A stretch of 64,000 bases of DNA, from positions 62,001 to 126,000 of the forward strand of contig CAVPPJ010000051.1 of the NCBI GenBank assembly GCA_963707065.1, given 5' to 3'. Origin of the DNA: Palsa-506 sp963707065 (GTDB lineage Bacteria; Actinomycetota; Actinomycetes; Streptosporangiales; Streptosporangiaceae). Below, piece by piece: positions 24,650-33,763 of the stretch; within the stretch, counting starts at the first letter, position 1; every line of letters begins with the position of its first letter. The notes beneath the pieces were generated by a model that ran no database searches, was not told where the DNA came from, and saw only the letters and a program-made list of their open reading frames with translations. Made by a program: the position numbers and the translations under genes.

Positions 24650-27181
24650 ATGAATGACATCCCCACCCGGGCCAGCGCCGTCATCATCGGCGCCGGGATC
24701 GTCGGCAACGGCATGGCCTGCCACCTGGCCAGGCTGGGCTGGCGTGACATCGTGCTCATCGACAAGGGCCCGATGCCCAACCCGGGCGGCTCGACCGGCC
24801 ATGCCTCGAATTTCATCTTCCCGATCGAGTACTCGAAGATGATGATGGAGCTGACCCGCGACAGCACCGAGCAGTACAAGGAACTCGGCGTGTTCACCGA
24901 GAGCGGCGGGATCGAGGTCGCCCGCACCGACGAGCGGATGGAGGAACTGCGCCGCCGCGGCTCGGCGGCCAGGGCATGGGGAATCCCCGCACAGCACCTC
25001 TCGCCGTCCGAGGTGGCCAAGCTGGTCCCGTACCTGGACGAGTCCGTCATCCTCGGCGGCCTGCACTTCCCGACCGTCGGCGTGGTCGACTCGCTGCGCG
25101 CCGGAACCCTCATGCGCGAGGAAGCCCGCCGTCTCGGGGCGCTGCAGGTGCTGGCCGGTACCGAGGTGCTCGGCATCGACACGGCACCCGGCGGCCGGGC
25201 GGGCCGGGCAGTCACCGCCGTGCGGACGTCCAAGGGGGACATCGGCACCGAGGTCTGCGTTATCGCCTGTGGTGTCTGGAGTCCGCGGATCGCCCGGATG
25301 GCAGGCGCGCATATCCCGCTGACGCCGATCGTGCACCAGATGATCAGCGTCGGCCCGGTGCCGCTGTTTGCCGACACTCCCGGCGAGATCGCCTACCCGA
25401 TCGTCCGTGACGTGGACACCAACATGTATGAGCGGCAGCACGGCGGCGACATGGAGGTCGGCTCGTACGCGCACCGGCCGATCATCGTCGGCCCCGATGA
25501 CATCCCGTCCATCGAGGAGTCCGTCCTCTCGCCGACCGAGATGCCGTTCACCCAGGACGACTTCGACCCGCAACTGCTGCAGGCCCTGGAGCTCATGCCG
25601 GAACTGCTCGGCGACGAGCGCGTCGGCATCCGCTACTCGATCAACGGGCTGATCTCGATGACCCCGGACGGCCACCCCGCGCTCGGGGAGACACCCGAAG
25701 TCAGCGGGCTGTGGTCGGTGGCGGCGAGCTGGATCAAGGAAGGCCCCGGCATCGCCCGCGCGGTCGCCGAGCAGATGACCGGCCGGACTCCGGAGATCGA
25801 CATTCACGAGGCCGACATCTCCCGGTTCTACGACCACCAGCGCACCATCGCGCATGTCACGGCCCGGGCGCGCGAGGGCTTCAACAAGATGTACGGGATT
25901 ATCCACCCGGCGGAGCAGTGGGAGTCCGGCCGGCCGCTGCGGCTCAGCCCGGCCTACGACCGGGAGCGGGATCTGGGCGCGGCGTTCATCGAGACAGCCG
26001 GCTGGGAGCGGCCCAACTGGTACTCCTCCAATGAAAAGCTTCTAGAACGTTATTCCGGTCGGCTCATGCCACGCGAAGCCGAATGGGAGTCCCGCTGGTG
26101 GTCGCCCATCATCAACGCCGAGCACCTGGCCATGCGGGACGCCTGCGGGCTGATCGACCTGTCCGCGTTCGCCGTGCTTGACATCACCGGGCCGGGCGCG
26201 CTGGCCGCGGTCCAGTCCGTCGCGGTCGCCCAGCTGGACGTGCAGGTCGGCCGGGTCGTCTACACCTCGCTGCTGGACGATAACGGCGGCTTCCGGGGCG
26301 ACCTGACGATCATGCGGCTCGGGCCGGACTGGTTCCGCGTGGTCACCGGCGGGGGCACCGGGATGATGGACAAGGAGTGGATCGGCGGCCAGCTGCCCGC
26401 CGACGGCTCGGCGCAGCTCGCCGATCTCACGTCGGCCTGGGCCACGTTCGGGATCTGGGGGCCGGACGCGCGGACCGTGCTGCAGGCCGTCACCGAGGCC
26501 GACTTGTCGCACGCGGCGTTCCCGTTCGCGACCTGCCGGCCGGTCGAGATCGGCGGCGTCACGGTGCTGGCGTCGCGGATCTCCTACGTCGGCGAGCTCG
26601 GCTGGGAGCTGTACGTCCCGATGGAGCAGGGCGCCCGGGTGTGGGACACGATCTGGGCGGCCGGCCTGCCGCACGGCCTGGTGCCGGTCGGCATCGGCGT
26701 CTACGGGACGACCGGCCGGCTGGAGAAGGGCTACCGCGGCTTCGGCGCCGAGCTGGATGCCGACTACAACCTGGTGGAAGCCGGGATGACCCGCCCGAAG
26801 GTCAAGGCGCAGCCCTTCCGCGGCAAGGACGCCTACCTCGCGCAGCGGGCGGAGCCGCCGTGCGCGGTGCTCTGCACCCTGACCGTGGACGACCACCGCT
26901 CGGCCGCCGGGACGCTGCGGTACATGCTGGGCGGTGAGCCCATCCTGACCGCGGCCGGGGAGCCGCTGACGGACGCGAAGGGACGGCATTCCTACGTGAC
27001 CAGCGCCGGGTCCGGCCCGTCGGTCGGCAAGCACCTGCTGATGGCGTATCTGCCCGCCGGGCAGGCACGCGAGGGCAACCGGCTCGCCGTGGAGTACATG
27101 GCCGAGCAGTACCCGGTGACCGTCGCGGTGGCCGGCTCGACTCCGTTGTTCGACCCGGAGAACGCCAGGGTCAGGAGCTGA
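24650..27181 (+). CDS. Dimethylglycine/sarcosine dehydrogenase-like flavoprotein with GcvT domain
   Basis: This 843-residue protein joins an FAD-dependent DAO domain to a THF-binding GcvT domain. 'VIIGAGIVGNGMACHLARLG' (residues 11-30) is the FAD loop, and His51 in 'GSTGHASNF' sits where relatives attach FAD covalently. After residue 420 the sequence turns to the aminomethyltransferase type ('MREAC'-like 'AMRDACGLIDLSAF', 'GPGALAAVQSVAV', 'SYVGELGWELYVP', 'GTTGRLEKGYRGFGAELD') and ends in the GCV_T_C barrel. Relatives oxidise N-methyl groups and hand the carbon to THF as methylene-THF. ATG 24650 starts at the conserved part. EtfB begins 5 bp after its stop, which supports Etf as the electron acceptor. 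The exact N-methylated substrate is not known. Confidence 0.92.
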   Translation: MNDIPTRASAVIIGAGIVGNGMACHLARLGWRDIVLIDKGPMPNPGGSTGHASNFIFPIEYSKMMMELTRDSTEQYKELGVFTESGGIEVARTDERMEELRRRGSAARAWGIPAQHLSPSEVAKLVPYLDESVILGGLHFPTVGVVDSLRAGTLMREEARRLGALQVLAGTEVLGIDTAPGGRAGRAVTAVRTSKGDIGTEVCVIACGVWSPRIARMAGAHIPLTPIVHQMISVGPVPLFADTPGEIAYPIVRDVDTNMYERQHGGDMEVGSYAHRPIIVGPDDIPSIEESVLSPTEMPFTQDDFDPQLLQALELMPELLGDERVGIRYSINGLISMTPDGHPALGETPEVSGLWSVAASWIKEGPGIARAVAEQMTGRTPEIDIHEADISRFYDHQRTIAHVTARAREGFNKMYGIIHPAEQWESGRPLRLSPAYDRERDLGAAFIETAGWERPNWYSSNEKLLERYSGRLMPREAEWESRWWSPIINAEHLAMRDACGLIDLSAFAVLDITGPGALAAVQSVAVAQLDVQVGRVVYTSLLDDNGGFRGDLTIMRLGPDWFRVVTGGGTGMMDKEWIGGQLPADGSAQLADLTSAWATFGIWGPDARTVLQAVTEADLSHAAFPFATCRPVEIGGVTVLASRISYVGELGWELYVPMEQGARVWDTIWAAGLPHGLVPVGIGVYGTTGRLEKGYRGFGAELDADYNLVEAGMTRPKVKAQPFRGKDAYLAQRAEPPCAVLCTLTVDDHRSAAGTLRYMLGGEPILTAAGEPLTDAKGRHSYVTSAGSGPSVGKHLLMAYLPAGQAREGNRLAVEYMAEQYPVTVAVAGSTPLFDPENARVRS

Positions 27182-27186
27182 CCGGC

Positions 27187-27957
27187 ATGGAGATCGGTGT
27201 CTGCGTCAAGCGGGTCCCCATGGTCGGCGGCAAGGTCATCGTCACGCCGGACGGGCAAGATGTGGATACCCGGATGGCCGGGTTCACGGTCAGCCCGCAC
27301 GAGGAATGCGCCGTCGAGGAGGCCGTCCAGATCACCGGGCGGCTCGGCGGTTCCGTGACGGTGCTGACGCTCGGTCCGCCGGAGGCCGCCGATCAGCTGC
27401 GGGACATGCTGGCCCTCGGCGCCGGCCATGGCGTGCTGCTGGCGACCGACGGCCGGGAATGGGGGCCGATCGCCACCGCGGCCGCGATCGCCGATGCCGT
27501 CCGGCGCCGGGCTTCGGAGCCGGACGGTCCTTATGACCTGCTCCTGTTCGGGAACGAGGCCGCTGACACCGGCGACTACCAGGTACCCGTGCGGGTCGCG
27601 CACGCGCTGGGCATGCCGTGCGTCACCGGGATCAAGAACCTGGAGATCACCGGCGGCCGGGCCCGGGCCAGCCGCGAGTACCGGGGCACCGAGGAGGTCT
27701 TCGACCTGGCCCTGCCCGCGGTCATCAGCGTCAAGGAGGGCATTAACCTGCCCAGGTACCCGTCGCTGCCCGGCAGGCTGCGAGCGAAGCGGGCGGTCAT
27801 CGAGCGATTCGAGCCGGAGTACCGCGGTGAGGGCCTACGGAAGGAACTGCTCCGGGTGCCGCCCGGCGAGAGCAAACGGGCGCAGATCCTCGGCACGGGC
27901 GCGGACGCGGTGCCCGCCCTGGTCCGGCTGTTCGAGGAGTTCGGGGTGCTGTCGTGA
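27187..27957 (+). CDS. etfB: Electron transfer flavoprotein, beta subunit
   Basis: This 256-residue subunit shows the EtfB/FixA pattern: 'MEIGVCVKRVPM' at the start, 'SPHEECAVEEAVQI', 'DLLLFGNEAADTGDYQVPVRVAHALG' (split by variable residues) and 'LPAVISVKEGINLPRYPSLPGRLRAKR', which is the characteristic recognition-loop region near the C-terminus. It binds AMP and pairs with EtfA. It starts 5 bp after the flavoprotein gene and overlaps etfA by 4 bp (GTGA), so the three are cotranscribed. The pair most likely takes electrons from the upstream dehydrogenase. Confidence 0.94.
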   Translation: MEIGVCVKRVPMVGGKVIVTPDGQDVDTRMAGFTVSPHEECAVEEAVQITGRLGGSVTVLTLGPPEAADQLRDMLALGAGHGVLLATDGREWGPIATAAAIADAVRRRASEPDGPYDLLLFGNEAADTGDYQVPVRVAHALGMPCVTGIKNLEITGGRARASREYRGTEEVFDLALPAVISVKEGINLPRYPSLPGRLRAKRAVIERFEPEYRGEGLRKELLRVPPGESKRAQILGTGADAVPALVRLFEEFGVLS

Positions 27958-29012
27958 CGGTGCTGTGCCTGGTCGAGCGCGACGGCGACGGCGCGGCCGA
28001 TGCCTCGCTGCGCGCGCTCACGTTCGGCCGCGACCTCGCCGCCAGCGCCGGCGCGGCCGGCCGCGCCGAGTCGCCCGCCAGCAGCGAGTCGGAGCCTGCC
28101 GGCGGCGAGTCCGCCGGCCCGCCCGGGGAAAGCCTGGCCGCTGTCGTGTTCGGGCCTGCGGCCGGGGTACCGGCCGGAGCGCTGGCGGCCGCCGGGGTGA
28201 CCGACGCTTACGCGGTCGAGCCGGACGGGCTGCCCGGCTACGCCCCGCTGGCCTGGGCACGGTCGCTCGCGGAACTGATCGAAGTGTCGTCCGCTACGGC
28301 CGTGGTAGCGGCGGCCACCGACCACGGCAACGAGGTACTCGCGCATCTCGCCGCCATCACTGAGCTGCCGATGGCGGCGAACTGCGCCGCTGCGGCGCGC
28401 CTGCCGGACGGCAGCTACCGGCTCGTCCGGCACCGCTGGGCCGGCAGCCTGCTGGAAGATGCCGTGCTCGAAGCATCGCCCGCGCTGCTCACCGTGGCCG
28501 TCGATGCCGTCGCCGCCATCCCGGCGGCGGTGCCCGCGGCGATCACCGTGCGCGCTTTCCGGCCGGACCTGGCCGACGCGGATCTCGAGGTCAGTGCCAC
28601 CGAGTCGGCGGAGCGCGCCGGGGGAGTGTCGCTGGCCACGGCCAGGGTCGTGGTGGGCGGCGGCCGCGGCGTCGGCGGCCCGGAGGGCTTCGGCGCGCTG
28701 GAGGAGCTTGCCGCGCTGCTCGGCGGGGCGCTCGGCGTATCGCGGGTGGTCACCAGCCAGGGCTGGCGGCCGCACAAGCAGCAGGTCGGCCAGACCGGCA
28801 CCCGGATTTCGCCCGAGCTCTACCTTGCCTGCGGGATCAGCGGCGCGATCCAGCACATGGCCGGGTGCCTGTCCGCCAAGCACATCGTGGCGGTCAACAC
28901 CGACCCGGACGCGCCGATTATCGCCCACGCCGACTACGCGGTGATCGGTGACCTGAACCAGGTGATCCCCGCGCTGGTGGCAGCCCTGCTGGCCAGAGCC
29001 AGCCCGCCCTGA
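27954..29012 (+). CDS. etfA: Electron transfer flavoprotein, alpha subunit
   Basis: This 352-residue protein is EtfA/FixB. The C-terminal FAD domain is clear: 'RVVTSQGWRPHKQQVGQTG', 'ISPELYLACGISGAIQH' and 'IVAVNTDPDAPIIAHADYAVIGD'. The N-terminal Rossmann-like half is Ala/Gly-rich and holds a variable insertion at about residues 35-60 with repeated serine-glutamate-glycine. GTG 27954 overlaps etfB. It ends the plus-strand unit; the next gene is convergent after only 27 bp. The electron route onward, usually to ETF:quinone oxidoreductase, is not in the window. Confidence 0.94.
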   Translation: MTVLCLVERDGDGAADASLRALTFGRDLAASAGAAGRAESPASSESEPAGGESAGPPGESLAAVVFGPAAGVPAGALAAAGVTDAYAVEPDGLPGYAPLAWARSLAELIEVSSATAVVAAATDHGNEVLAHLAAITELPMAANCAAAARLPDGSYRLVRHRWAGSLLEDAVLEASPALLTVAVDAVAAIPAAVPAAITVRAFRPDLADADLEVSATESAERAGGVSLATARVVVGGGRGVGGPEGFGALEELAALLGGALGVSRVVTSQGWRPHKQQVGQTGTRISPELYLACGISGAIQHMAGCLSAKHIVAVNTDPDAPIIAHADYAVIGDLNQVIPALVAALLARASPP

Positions 29013-29039
29013 CCAGGCAGCTGGCGGAGGGTGCCCCGG

Positions 29040-29711
29040 CTAGGTGGCGGTCTTCCGCCGGCGACGATCCATGAAGCCCGCGACAGCCTGGCCGGTTCCC
29101 GCGCCGATGAGCGAGCCGACCACGGTGTCCCCCGGGTAGTGCACCCCGGTGTGCACGCGAGAGTAGGCCACGGCCGCCGCGGCGAATCGCAGCCCCGAGC
29201 CGACCCACGGCAGCTCGCGCTCCACGGCCGTCGCGAACGCGAAGCCGGCTGCCGAGTGCCCGGACGGGAAGGATGATGATGAGGGCATCGGCACCTGCCG
29301 CCGGTCTGGCACGCCGGCCCCCGCGCGATCAGGCCGCTGCCGGGCGTACAGGGACTTGACACCCAGGTTAACGAGGGCCGAGGTGACGCCGATCGCAACG
29401 CTCCCTGTCAGCGCGGCACGCCGGCCCGCAGGACCGCCGGCGATGGCAAGCCCGGCCGCGATGCCCAGCCAGAGCCGGGAGTTGTTCGCGGCATTGGAGA
29501 GCCGCCGGACGGGCACATCAAGGTTGGGCGTCGGCGCGGAGGCCACGGCAGCGTAGACGGCACGGTCCACGACGCCGAGCTCCCGGAGGCTTGCCGCCAG
29601 TCGCTGTCGCGCCGGACTGCTGGCGCCCGCAAGCCGGTCAGCCAGGCGCTCAGTCACTGGACTCGCGACCGGATCCCGGCGTGGCTCGGCTGCTTCGTCA
29701 CTTGCTGTCAC
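29040..29711 (-). CDS. PAP2-family phosphatase
   Basis: This 223-residue membrane protein has the three PAP2 motifs: 'KSLYARQRPDR', 'SFPSGHSAAGFAFA' and 'YSRVHTGVHYPGDTVVG'. Hydrophobic helices surround them. Family members remove phosphate from lipid phosphates such as phosphatidic acid or undecaprenyl diphosphate. It is divergent from a diacylglycerol-kinase-like gene 65 bp away. The two together would form a lipid phosphorylation/dephosphorylation pair, an inference from adjacency. Confidence 0.9.
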   Translation of the reverse strand: MTASDEAAEPRRDPVASPVTERLADRLAGASSPARQRLAASLRELGVVDRAVYAAVASAPTPNLDVPVRRLSNAANNSRLWLGIAAGLAIAGGPAGRRAALTGSVAIGVTSALVNLGVKSLYARQRPDRAGAGVPDRRQVPMPSSSSFPSGHSAAGFAFATAVERELPWVGSGLRFAAAAVAYSRVHTGVHYPGDTVVGSLIGAGTGQAVAGFMDRRRRKTAT

Positions 29712-29776
29712 CGGCGTAGGCTAGCACTCCGGGGCCGACCGGCAGGTGGTGGCCGACTGCGGGAGCGGGAGGTGAC

Positions 29777-31144
29777 GTGCCGGCGCTGAAACGGCGTCCG
29801 CCGACTGCCGGGGAGCGCGCGGCGGCGCTCGCGGCCCTTGTCACGGGGCTGGCGGCCGTCGTCGTCGTGCTGATCGGTATCGCCGTCCACCTGATCCCGA
29901 TCATCGTGGCCGCCATCGGCTTGCTCATCTTCATCACTGGCTGCTGGTATGTGGTGTCAAGACGCGGCGCGGTCCGGGTGATCTCTGCCGTCGTGGCCGT
30001 GGCGTCGCTAGCGGCTGTCATCACCGGCCTCTTCTTTGTCGGCCTCAGCCTCTGGCGGCTGGCGCTGGTGATCGCCCTGACCGTGCTGTCTGTCGGCTCG
30101 GCTCGGCATGCGCTCCGGCGCGGGCCAGCGGCGATCCGCGCCGACATGGCGCAGCAGGTGAGCGCGGCCATGCCCGACTACCCCGTTCTGATCATGAATC
30201 CGAAGTCCGGCGGGGGGAAGGCCGAGCGGTTCCATCTCGCCGATGAATGCCGCAAGCGCGGCATCGAGCCGGTACTGCTCGCGCCGGGGGACGACTTGCT
30301 TCAGCTTGCCGAGGATGCCGTCGGGCGGGGCGCGGACGTGATCGGGATGGCCGGCGGCGACGGCTCGCAGGCTCTGGTGGCCTCGGTCGCCGCCCGGCAC
30401 GACATCCCCTACGTATGCGTGCCTGCGGGGACCAGGAACCATTTCGCCCTCGATCTCGGGCTGGACCGCAGCGACGTGACCGGCGCGCTCGACGCGTTCG
30501 CGGACGGGATCGAACGCCGGATCGACCTGGCCACCGTCAACGGCCGGACGTTCGTGAACAACGCCTCTCTCGGGCTCTACGCGAAGGTGGTCCAGTCGCC
30601 GGAATACCGGAACGCGAAGCTCAGGACGGCCGCGGCGATGCTGCCCGACTACCTCGGTCCGGACTCCGCCCCGCTGGACCTGCGCTTCACCGGTCCGGAC
30701 GACACGGAGGCGCCCGGCGCCCAGCTGATCCTCGTCTCGAACGACCCGTATCAGCTGGTCCAGCTCGGCGGGCGGGGCACCCGCGAACGGATGGACTCCG
30801 GCACGCTCGGCGTGGTGGCGGTCACGATCACCGATGCCGCCGATGCGAGCCGCTTCGCGGCGCTCGATGCCACTGGCCAGCTCCGCCGCTTCCCCGGCTG
30901 GCTCGAATGGAGTACGCAGCGGTTTGAGGTCAGCGCGGGCGGAGCTGTGGAAGTCGGCGTCGATGGCGAGGCGCTCACGATGGATTCGCCGGTGGTCTTC
31001 GAGTCCAGGCCCGGCGCGCTGCGGGTGCGGCTGCCACGGCACGCGGTCGGGGTATCGCCTGCAGCGCGGGCGGTGAATCTGCTGTCGGTCTCAACGGTAG
31101 CGGAACTCTGGCAGGTCGCGGCCGCACCGCGCAGCCCGGCGTAA
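29777..31144 (+). CDS. Diacylglycerol kinase-family protein with N-terminal membrane helices
   Basis: This 455-residue protein begins with about four hydrophobic helices (residues 12-105), then a DAGK catalytic domain. Key blocks are 'VLIMNPKSGGGKAERF', 'IGMAGGDGSQALVASVAAR' with the GGDG nucleotide motif, 'CVPAGTRNHFALDLGLD' and, near the C-terminus, 'VEVGVDGEAL'. Such kinases phosphorylate diacylglycerol, sphingoid or other lipid alcohols. The membrane part distinguishes it from the soluble DgkB type. GTG 29777 follows GGGAGG. It faces away from the PAP2 phosphatase gene, with a shared promoter region of 65 bp. Confidence 0.9.
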   Translation: MPALKRRPPTAGERAAALAALVTGLAAVVVVLIGIAVHLIPIIVAAIGLLIFITGCWYVVSRRGAVRVISAVVAVASLAAVITGLFFVGLSLWRLALVIALTVLSVGSARHALRRGPAAIRADMAQQVSAAMPDYPVLIMNPKSGGGKAERFHLADECRKRGIEPVLLAPGDDLLQLAEDAVGRGADVIGMAGGDGSQALVASVAARHDIPYVCVPAGTRNHFALDLGLDRSDVTGALDAFADGIERRIDLATVNGRTFVNNASLGLYAKVVQSPEYRNAKLRTAAAMLPDYLGPDSAPLDLRFTGPDDTEAPGAQLILVSNDPYQLVQLGGRGTRERMDSGTLGVVAVTITDAADASRFAALDATGQLRRFPGWLEWSTQRFEVSAGGAVEVGVDGEALTMDSPVVFESRPGALRVRLPRHAVGVSPAARAVNLLSVSTVAELWQVAAAPRSPA

Positions 31145-31158
31145 GGACCGGCGGGAGG

Positions 31159-31848
31159 TCAGTCGTCGTCCTTGGCGGTGCCGATTCCGAGTGCCCGCTC
31201 GATGAGCGTGATCCGGTTGCCGATTGAGTCGAGACGGCTCAGCACCTCGGTCAGCTTCCCGTTCAGGCTGGCGCTCTCGGCCGGGCTGGCGAGCCCGATC
31301 GGTACGGCGCCCTCGGCCCGGCTGGCGATCCCGGCCTCACCGGCGCTCTCGGCCAGCCTGGCGGCCTGGGCCTGAGCGGCCTGGGCGGCCGGCGGCAATT
31401 CATCCGTCGTCGGGCTCTCCTTGAGGAGCCGGATCACCTGCTGGCGGACCGCGCTGAGGTCGCCGCCCAGCCGGATGAGTACCTGGGCGGCCACGCCGTC
31501 GCCCTCGCGGATGAGGCCGAGCAGGATGTGCTCGGTGCCGATGTAGTTGTGCCCGAACTGCAGGGCTTCGCGCAGCGAGAGCTCGAGCACCTTCTTGGCC
31601 CGCGGGGTGAACGGGATGTGCCCGGACGGGGACTTCTGGCCCTGGCCGGTGATCTCCACGACCTGCTCTCGGATGGCTTCCAGCCCGATTCCGAGCGCGT
31701 CAAGGGCCTTGGCGGCCAGGCCGTCGGTCTCCCGGGCCAGGCCGAGCAGGATGTGCTCGGTGCCGATGTAGTTGTGCTTGAGCAGCCTGGCCTCTTGCTG
31801 GGCCAGCACCACGACGTTGCGTGCCCGGTCGGTGAACCTCTCGAACAT
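31159..31848 (-). CDS. Stand-alone ClpC N-terminal domain protein
   Basis: This 229-residue protein carries two Clp_N repeats like those at the start of ClpC: 'MFERFTDRARNVVVLAQQEA', 'HNYIGTEHILLGLARE', and again 'HNYIGTEHILLGLIREGDG'. The AAA+ modules of ClpC are absent; the C-terminal 80 residues are Ala-rich and end in a short coiled-coil ('LTEVLSRLDSIGNRITLIERAL'). ATG 31848 matches ClpC starts, with AGGGTGGTGG upstream. In the family, Clp_N domains bind substrates or adaptors and antibiotics such as cyclomarin. A free copy could act as adaptor, decoy or oligomeric scaffold; this is inference. It is convergent with the kinase gene. Confidence 0.9.
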   Translation of the reverse strand: MFERFTDRARNVVVLAQQEARLLKHNYIGTEHILLGLARETDGLAAKALDALGIGLEAIREQVVEITGQGQKSPSGHIPFTPRAKKVLELSLREALQFGHNYIGTEHILLGLIREGDGVAAQVLIRLGGDLSAVRQQVIRLLKESPTTDELPPAAQAAQAQAARLAESAGEAGIASRAEGAVPIGLASPAESASLNGKLTEVLSRLDSIGNRITLIERALGIGTAKDDD

Positions 31849-32015
31849 GTCTGCCACCACCCTGCTCGCGAAGCCGCGGCGTTCGACTGGCGACCGCCCG
31901 GCGAGGATCCGAGGACGACTTCCGCGACCCTCCCAGTCTGCACCTCCCAGCGGAGTTGTCCACGACAGCGACCGCCGCCTTGCCCATTTCCGCGGTCCGG
32001 CCTACGGTGCATCGC

Positions 32016-32324
32016 ATGACTGTCAAACTCGTGGTGCTGTACGCCCATCCAGCTGACGCGGAGAGCTTTGACCGGCACTATCTCGACGTCCACTGGCCGC
32101 TCGTGGGCAAGATTCCCGGCCTGCAGCGAGCCGAGAGCGGCCGGATCACGGCCGCGCTCGATGGCGGCGAGCAGACCTTCTACCGGGTCGCCGAGCTGTA
32201 CTTCGCCGACCAGAAGGCGCTCGGAGCAGGATTCGCCTCGGCCGAGGGAAAGGCGACCGCAGCCGATTACCAGCAGATCGCCCCGCCCGGCTCAAGGATG
32301 TTCGTCGAAGCCCTCGACGACTGA
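32016..32324 (+). CDS. EthD-like small protein
   Basis: This 102-residue protein fits the EthD/ferredoxin-like alpha-beta barrel group: 'VKLVVLYAHPADAESFDRHY', 'HWPLVGKIPGLQR', 'FYRVAELYFADQKAL' and the C-terminal 'GSRMFVEAL'. Members help degrade ethers or other organics, but the exact role is often unknown. ATG 32016 is chosen because the domain begins there; no clear ribosome site precedes it, so a short leader is likely. It is divergent from the Clp_N gene and convergent with the SnoaL-like gene. Confidence 0.8.
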   Translation: MTVKLVVLYAHPADAESFDRHYLDVHWPLVGKIPGLQRAESGRITAALDGGEQTFYRVAELYFADQKALGAGFASAEGKATAADYQQIAPPGSRMFVEALDD

Positions 32325-32398
32325 CGCCGCGGAGGCTGGAAGGACTCAGAACCGGGCCGAGGTCGCGACCCTCGCCGATCTCTAGTTGGCGCTGGGCC

Positions 32399-32806
32399 TC
32401 ACGAAGACAGTTGCGCCATGACCCTGGCCAGGTCGATGACCTGGCGCAACTCGACAATGCGACCGTTTTCACACCGCACGATTTCGATCTCGCTCGCCGA
32501 GATGGCCTTTCCCGTCGGCGGTTGCCCGAATAGCTCCCCGGTGTTAGTCCCGGTCCATGTCAGCCGTGCGCTGACCCAGTCGCCGTTGGCGAAGACCTCG
32601 TCGATCGTCGCTTTAAGGTCGGGGAACCCAGCGCGGAACATCGCGTTCAGCTGCTTCATTCCAGCGATGGTTGGCTCAGCCGCCGGCGCAACGGTGGGCA
32701 GTTCAATGCCGGGTGCGAGCACATCATCGAGTGTCTCAAGCCGGCCGATGCCTACCCCCTCGTCGATGAGCCGCCGGTAAAGCGCGATGTTCTCTGCTTC
32801 GGCCAT
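32399..32806 (-). CDS. SnoaL-like (NTF2-fold) protein
   Basis: This 135-residue protein has the SnoaL/NTF2-like fold pattern: 'NIALYRRLIDEGVG', 'GMKQLNAMFRAGFPDLKATI', 'VSARLTWTGTNTGELFG' and 'EIEIVRCENGRIVELRQVID'. Some family members are polyketide cyclases; others are ester cyclases or have no known reaction. The His/Asp pair of true cyclases is not evident, so I do not assign the reaction. It lies 87 bp downstream of the MTHFR-like gene on the same strand and might be read through from the corrinoid operon. Confidence 0.8.
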   Translation of the reverse strand: MAEAENIALYRRLIDEGVGIGRLETLDDVLAPGIELPTVAPAAEPTIAGMKQLNAMFRAGFPDLKATIDEVFANGDWVSARLTWTGTNTGELFGQPPTGKAISASEIEIVRCENGRIVELRQVIDLARVMAQLSS

Positions 32807-32893
32807 CTGCGTTCATCCTCCCCAATTGCGGCCAGAGCGGCCGGACTGGTCCTGACCATGCTTCGAACCGCCGCCCGCCGATGCAGCCAGATG

Positions 32894-33763
32894 TTAGCGG
32901 GAGATACGTGCCGAGAGGCGGTCGAGCAGCGCGCGGCGCCATTCCTCGGTCTGGCGGACCTGGTTGAAGGTGAAGAGGTGGAGTCCCTCGACGGCGGAGG
33001 CGGGGGAGGCGAGGGCGGTGCCGGTGCGCTCGAGCAGCCGGTCGGGGCTGTAGCCGCCGGGGGTGCCGAGGCGCAGGAACCACTCGGTGTGCCCGGCGAG
33101 GAACCTGGCTGATTCGGCGGCGCCTGCCTTGGCCGCCATCTTCAGCAGCCTGGCCCGCTCGACCGGGCCGGCCAGTCCCACGTACAGCGGCAGGGTGACG
33201 CCCCTGGCCCGGATGCGGCTAATCCAGTGCCGCAGCACGGCGGGGTCGAAGCAGAGGTTGCTGACCAGGTAGGTGGCGTGCAGGCGCTTGTCCCACATGG
33301 CCTGGATGGTGACGTCGTCGCCGATCTTAGGGTGGCTCTCGGGGTAGCCGGTGATGCCGACCCGCGCGAACGGGCTGCCCATCTCGGTGAGCTGCTCCAG
33401 CAGGGACAGCGCGCTGGCGAACCGGCCGGCCGGCGGGTCAGCGTCCCCGGCCGGGACGAAGACGTCGTCGATGCCGCCTGCGGTGAGCCTGGCGACTATG
33501 TCAGCCAGGTGCGCGTCATCCCTGACCAGCCGGGCGGACAGGTGCGGGACCACGTGGTAACCATGCCCGGCCAGCCGCTCGGCCAGCGCGAGGGTGTCTT
33601 CCAGTCCCTTGGCCGGCGACGCGGTGACCGTGACGGTCAGCTCCTTGGGCACCCAGTCCAGGACGGCCTGCTCGGTGCTGGCCGCGGGCAGCACCTCGTA
33701 GCGCGGGTTCCGCAGCAACGGCGCCACCCGCGCCAGGCCGTTACGCAGCAGGCCGCCGCGCAT
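32894..33763 (-). CDS. Methylenetetrahydrofolate reductase-like protein
   Basis: This 289-residue protein resembles the MetF/MTHFR TIM barrel: 'ELTVTVTASPAKGLEDTLALAERLAGHGYHVVPHLSARLV' is present in pieces with the variable residues, followed by 'VFVPAGD', 'GITGYPESHP' (which matches the GYPE.H block that contacts folate), and 'ATYLVSNLCFDPAVLRHW' (the QxxFD-type block). It is the last gene of the corrinoid operon; its ATG at 33763 overlaps the DUF1638 stop by 1 nt (TGATG). In this place it probably oxidises methyl-THF, formed from demethylation, to methylene-THF. The electron partner is not evident. Confidence 0.85.
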   Translation of the reverse strand: MRGGLLRNGLARVAPLLRNPRYEVLPAASTEQAVLDWVPKELTVTVTASPAKGLEDTLALAERLAGHGYHVVPHLSARLVRDDAHLADIVARLTAGGIDDVFVPAGDADPPAGRFASALSLLEQLTEMGSPFARVGITGYPESHPKIGDDVTIQAMWDKRLHATYLVSNLCFDPAVLRHWISRIRARGVTLPLYVGLAGPVERARLLKMAAKAGAAESARFLAGHTEWFLRLGTPGGYSPDRLLERTGTALASPASAVEGLHLFTFNQVRQTEEWRRALLDRLSARISR

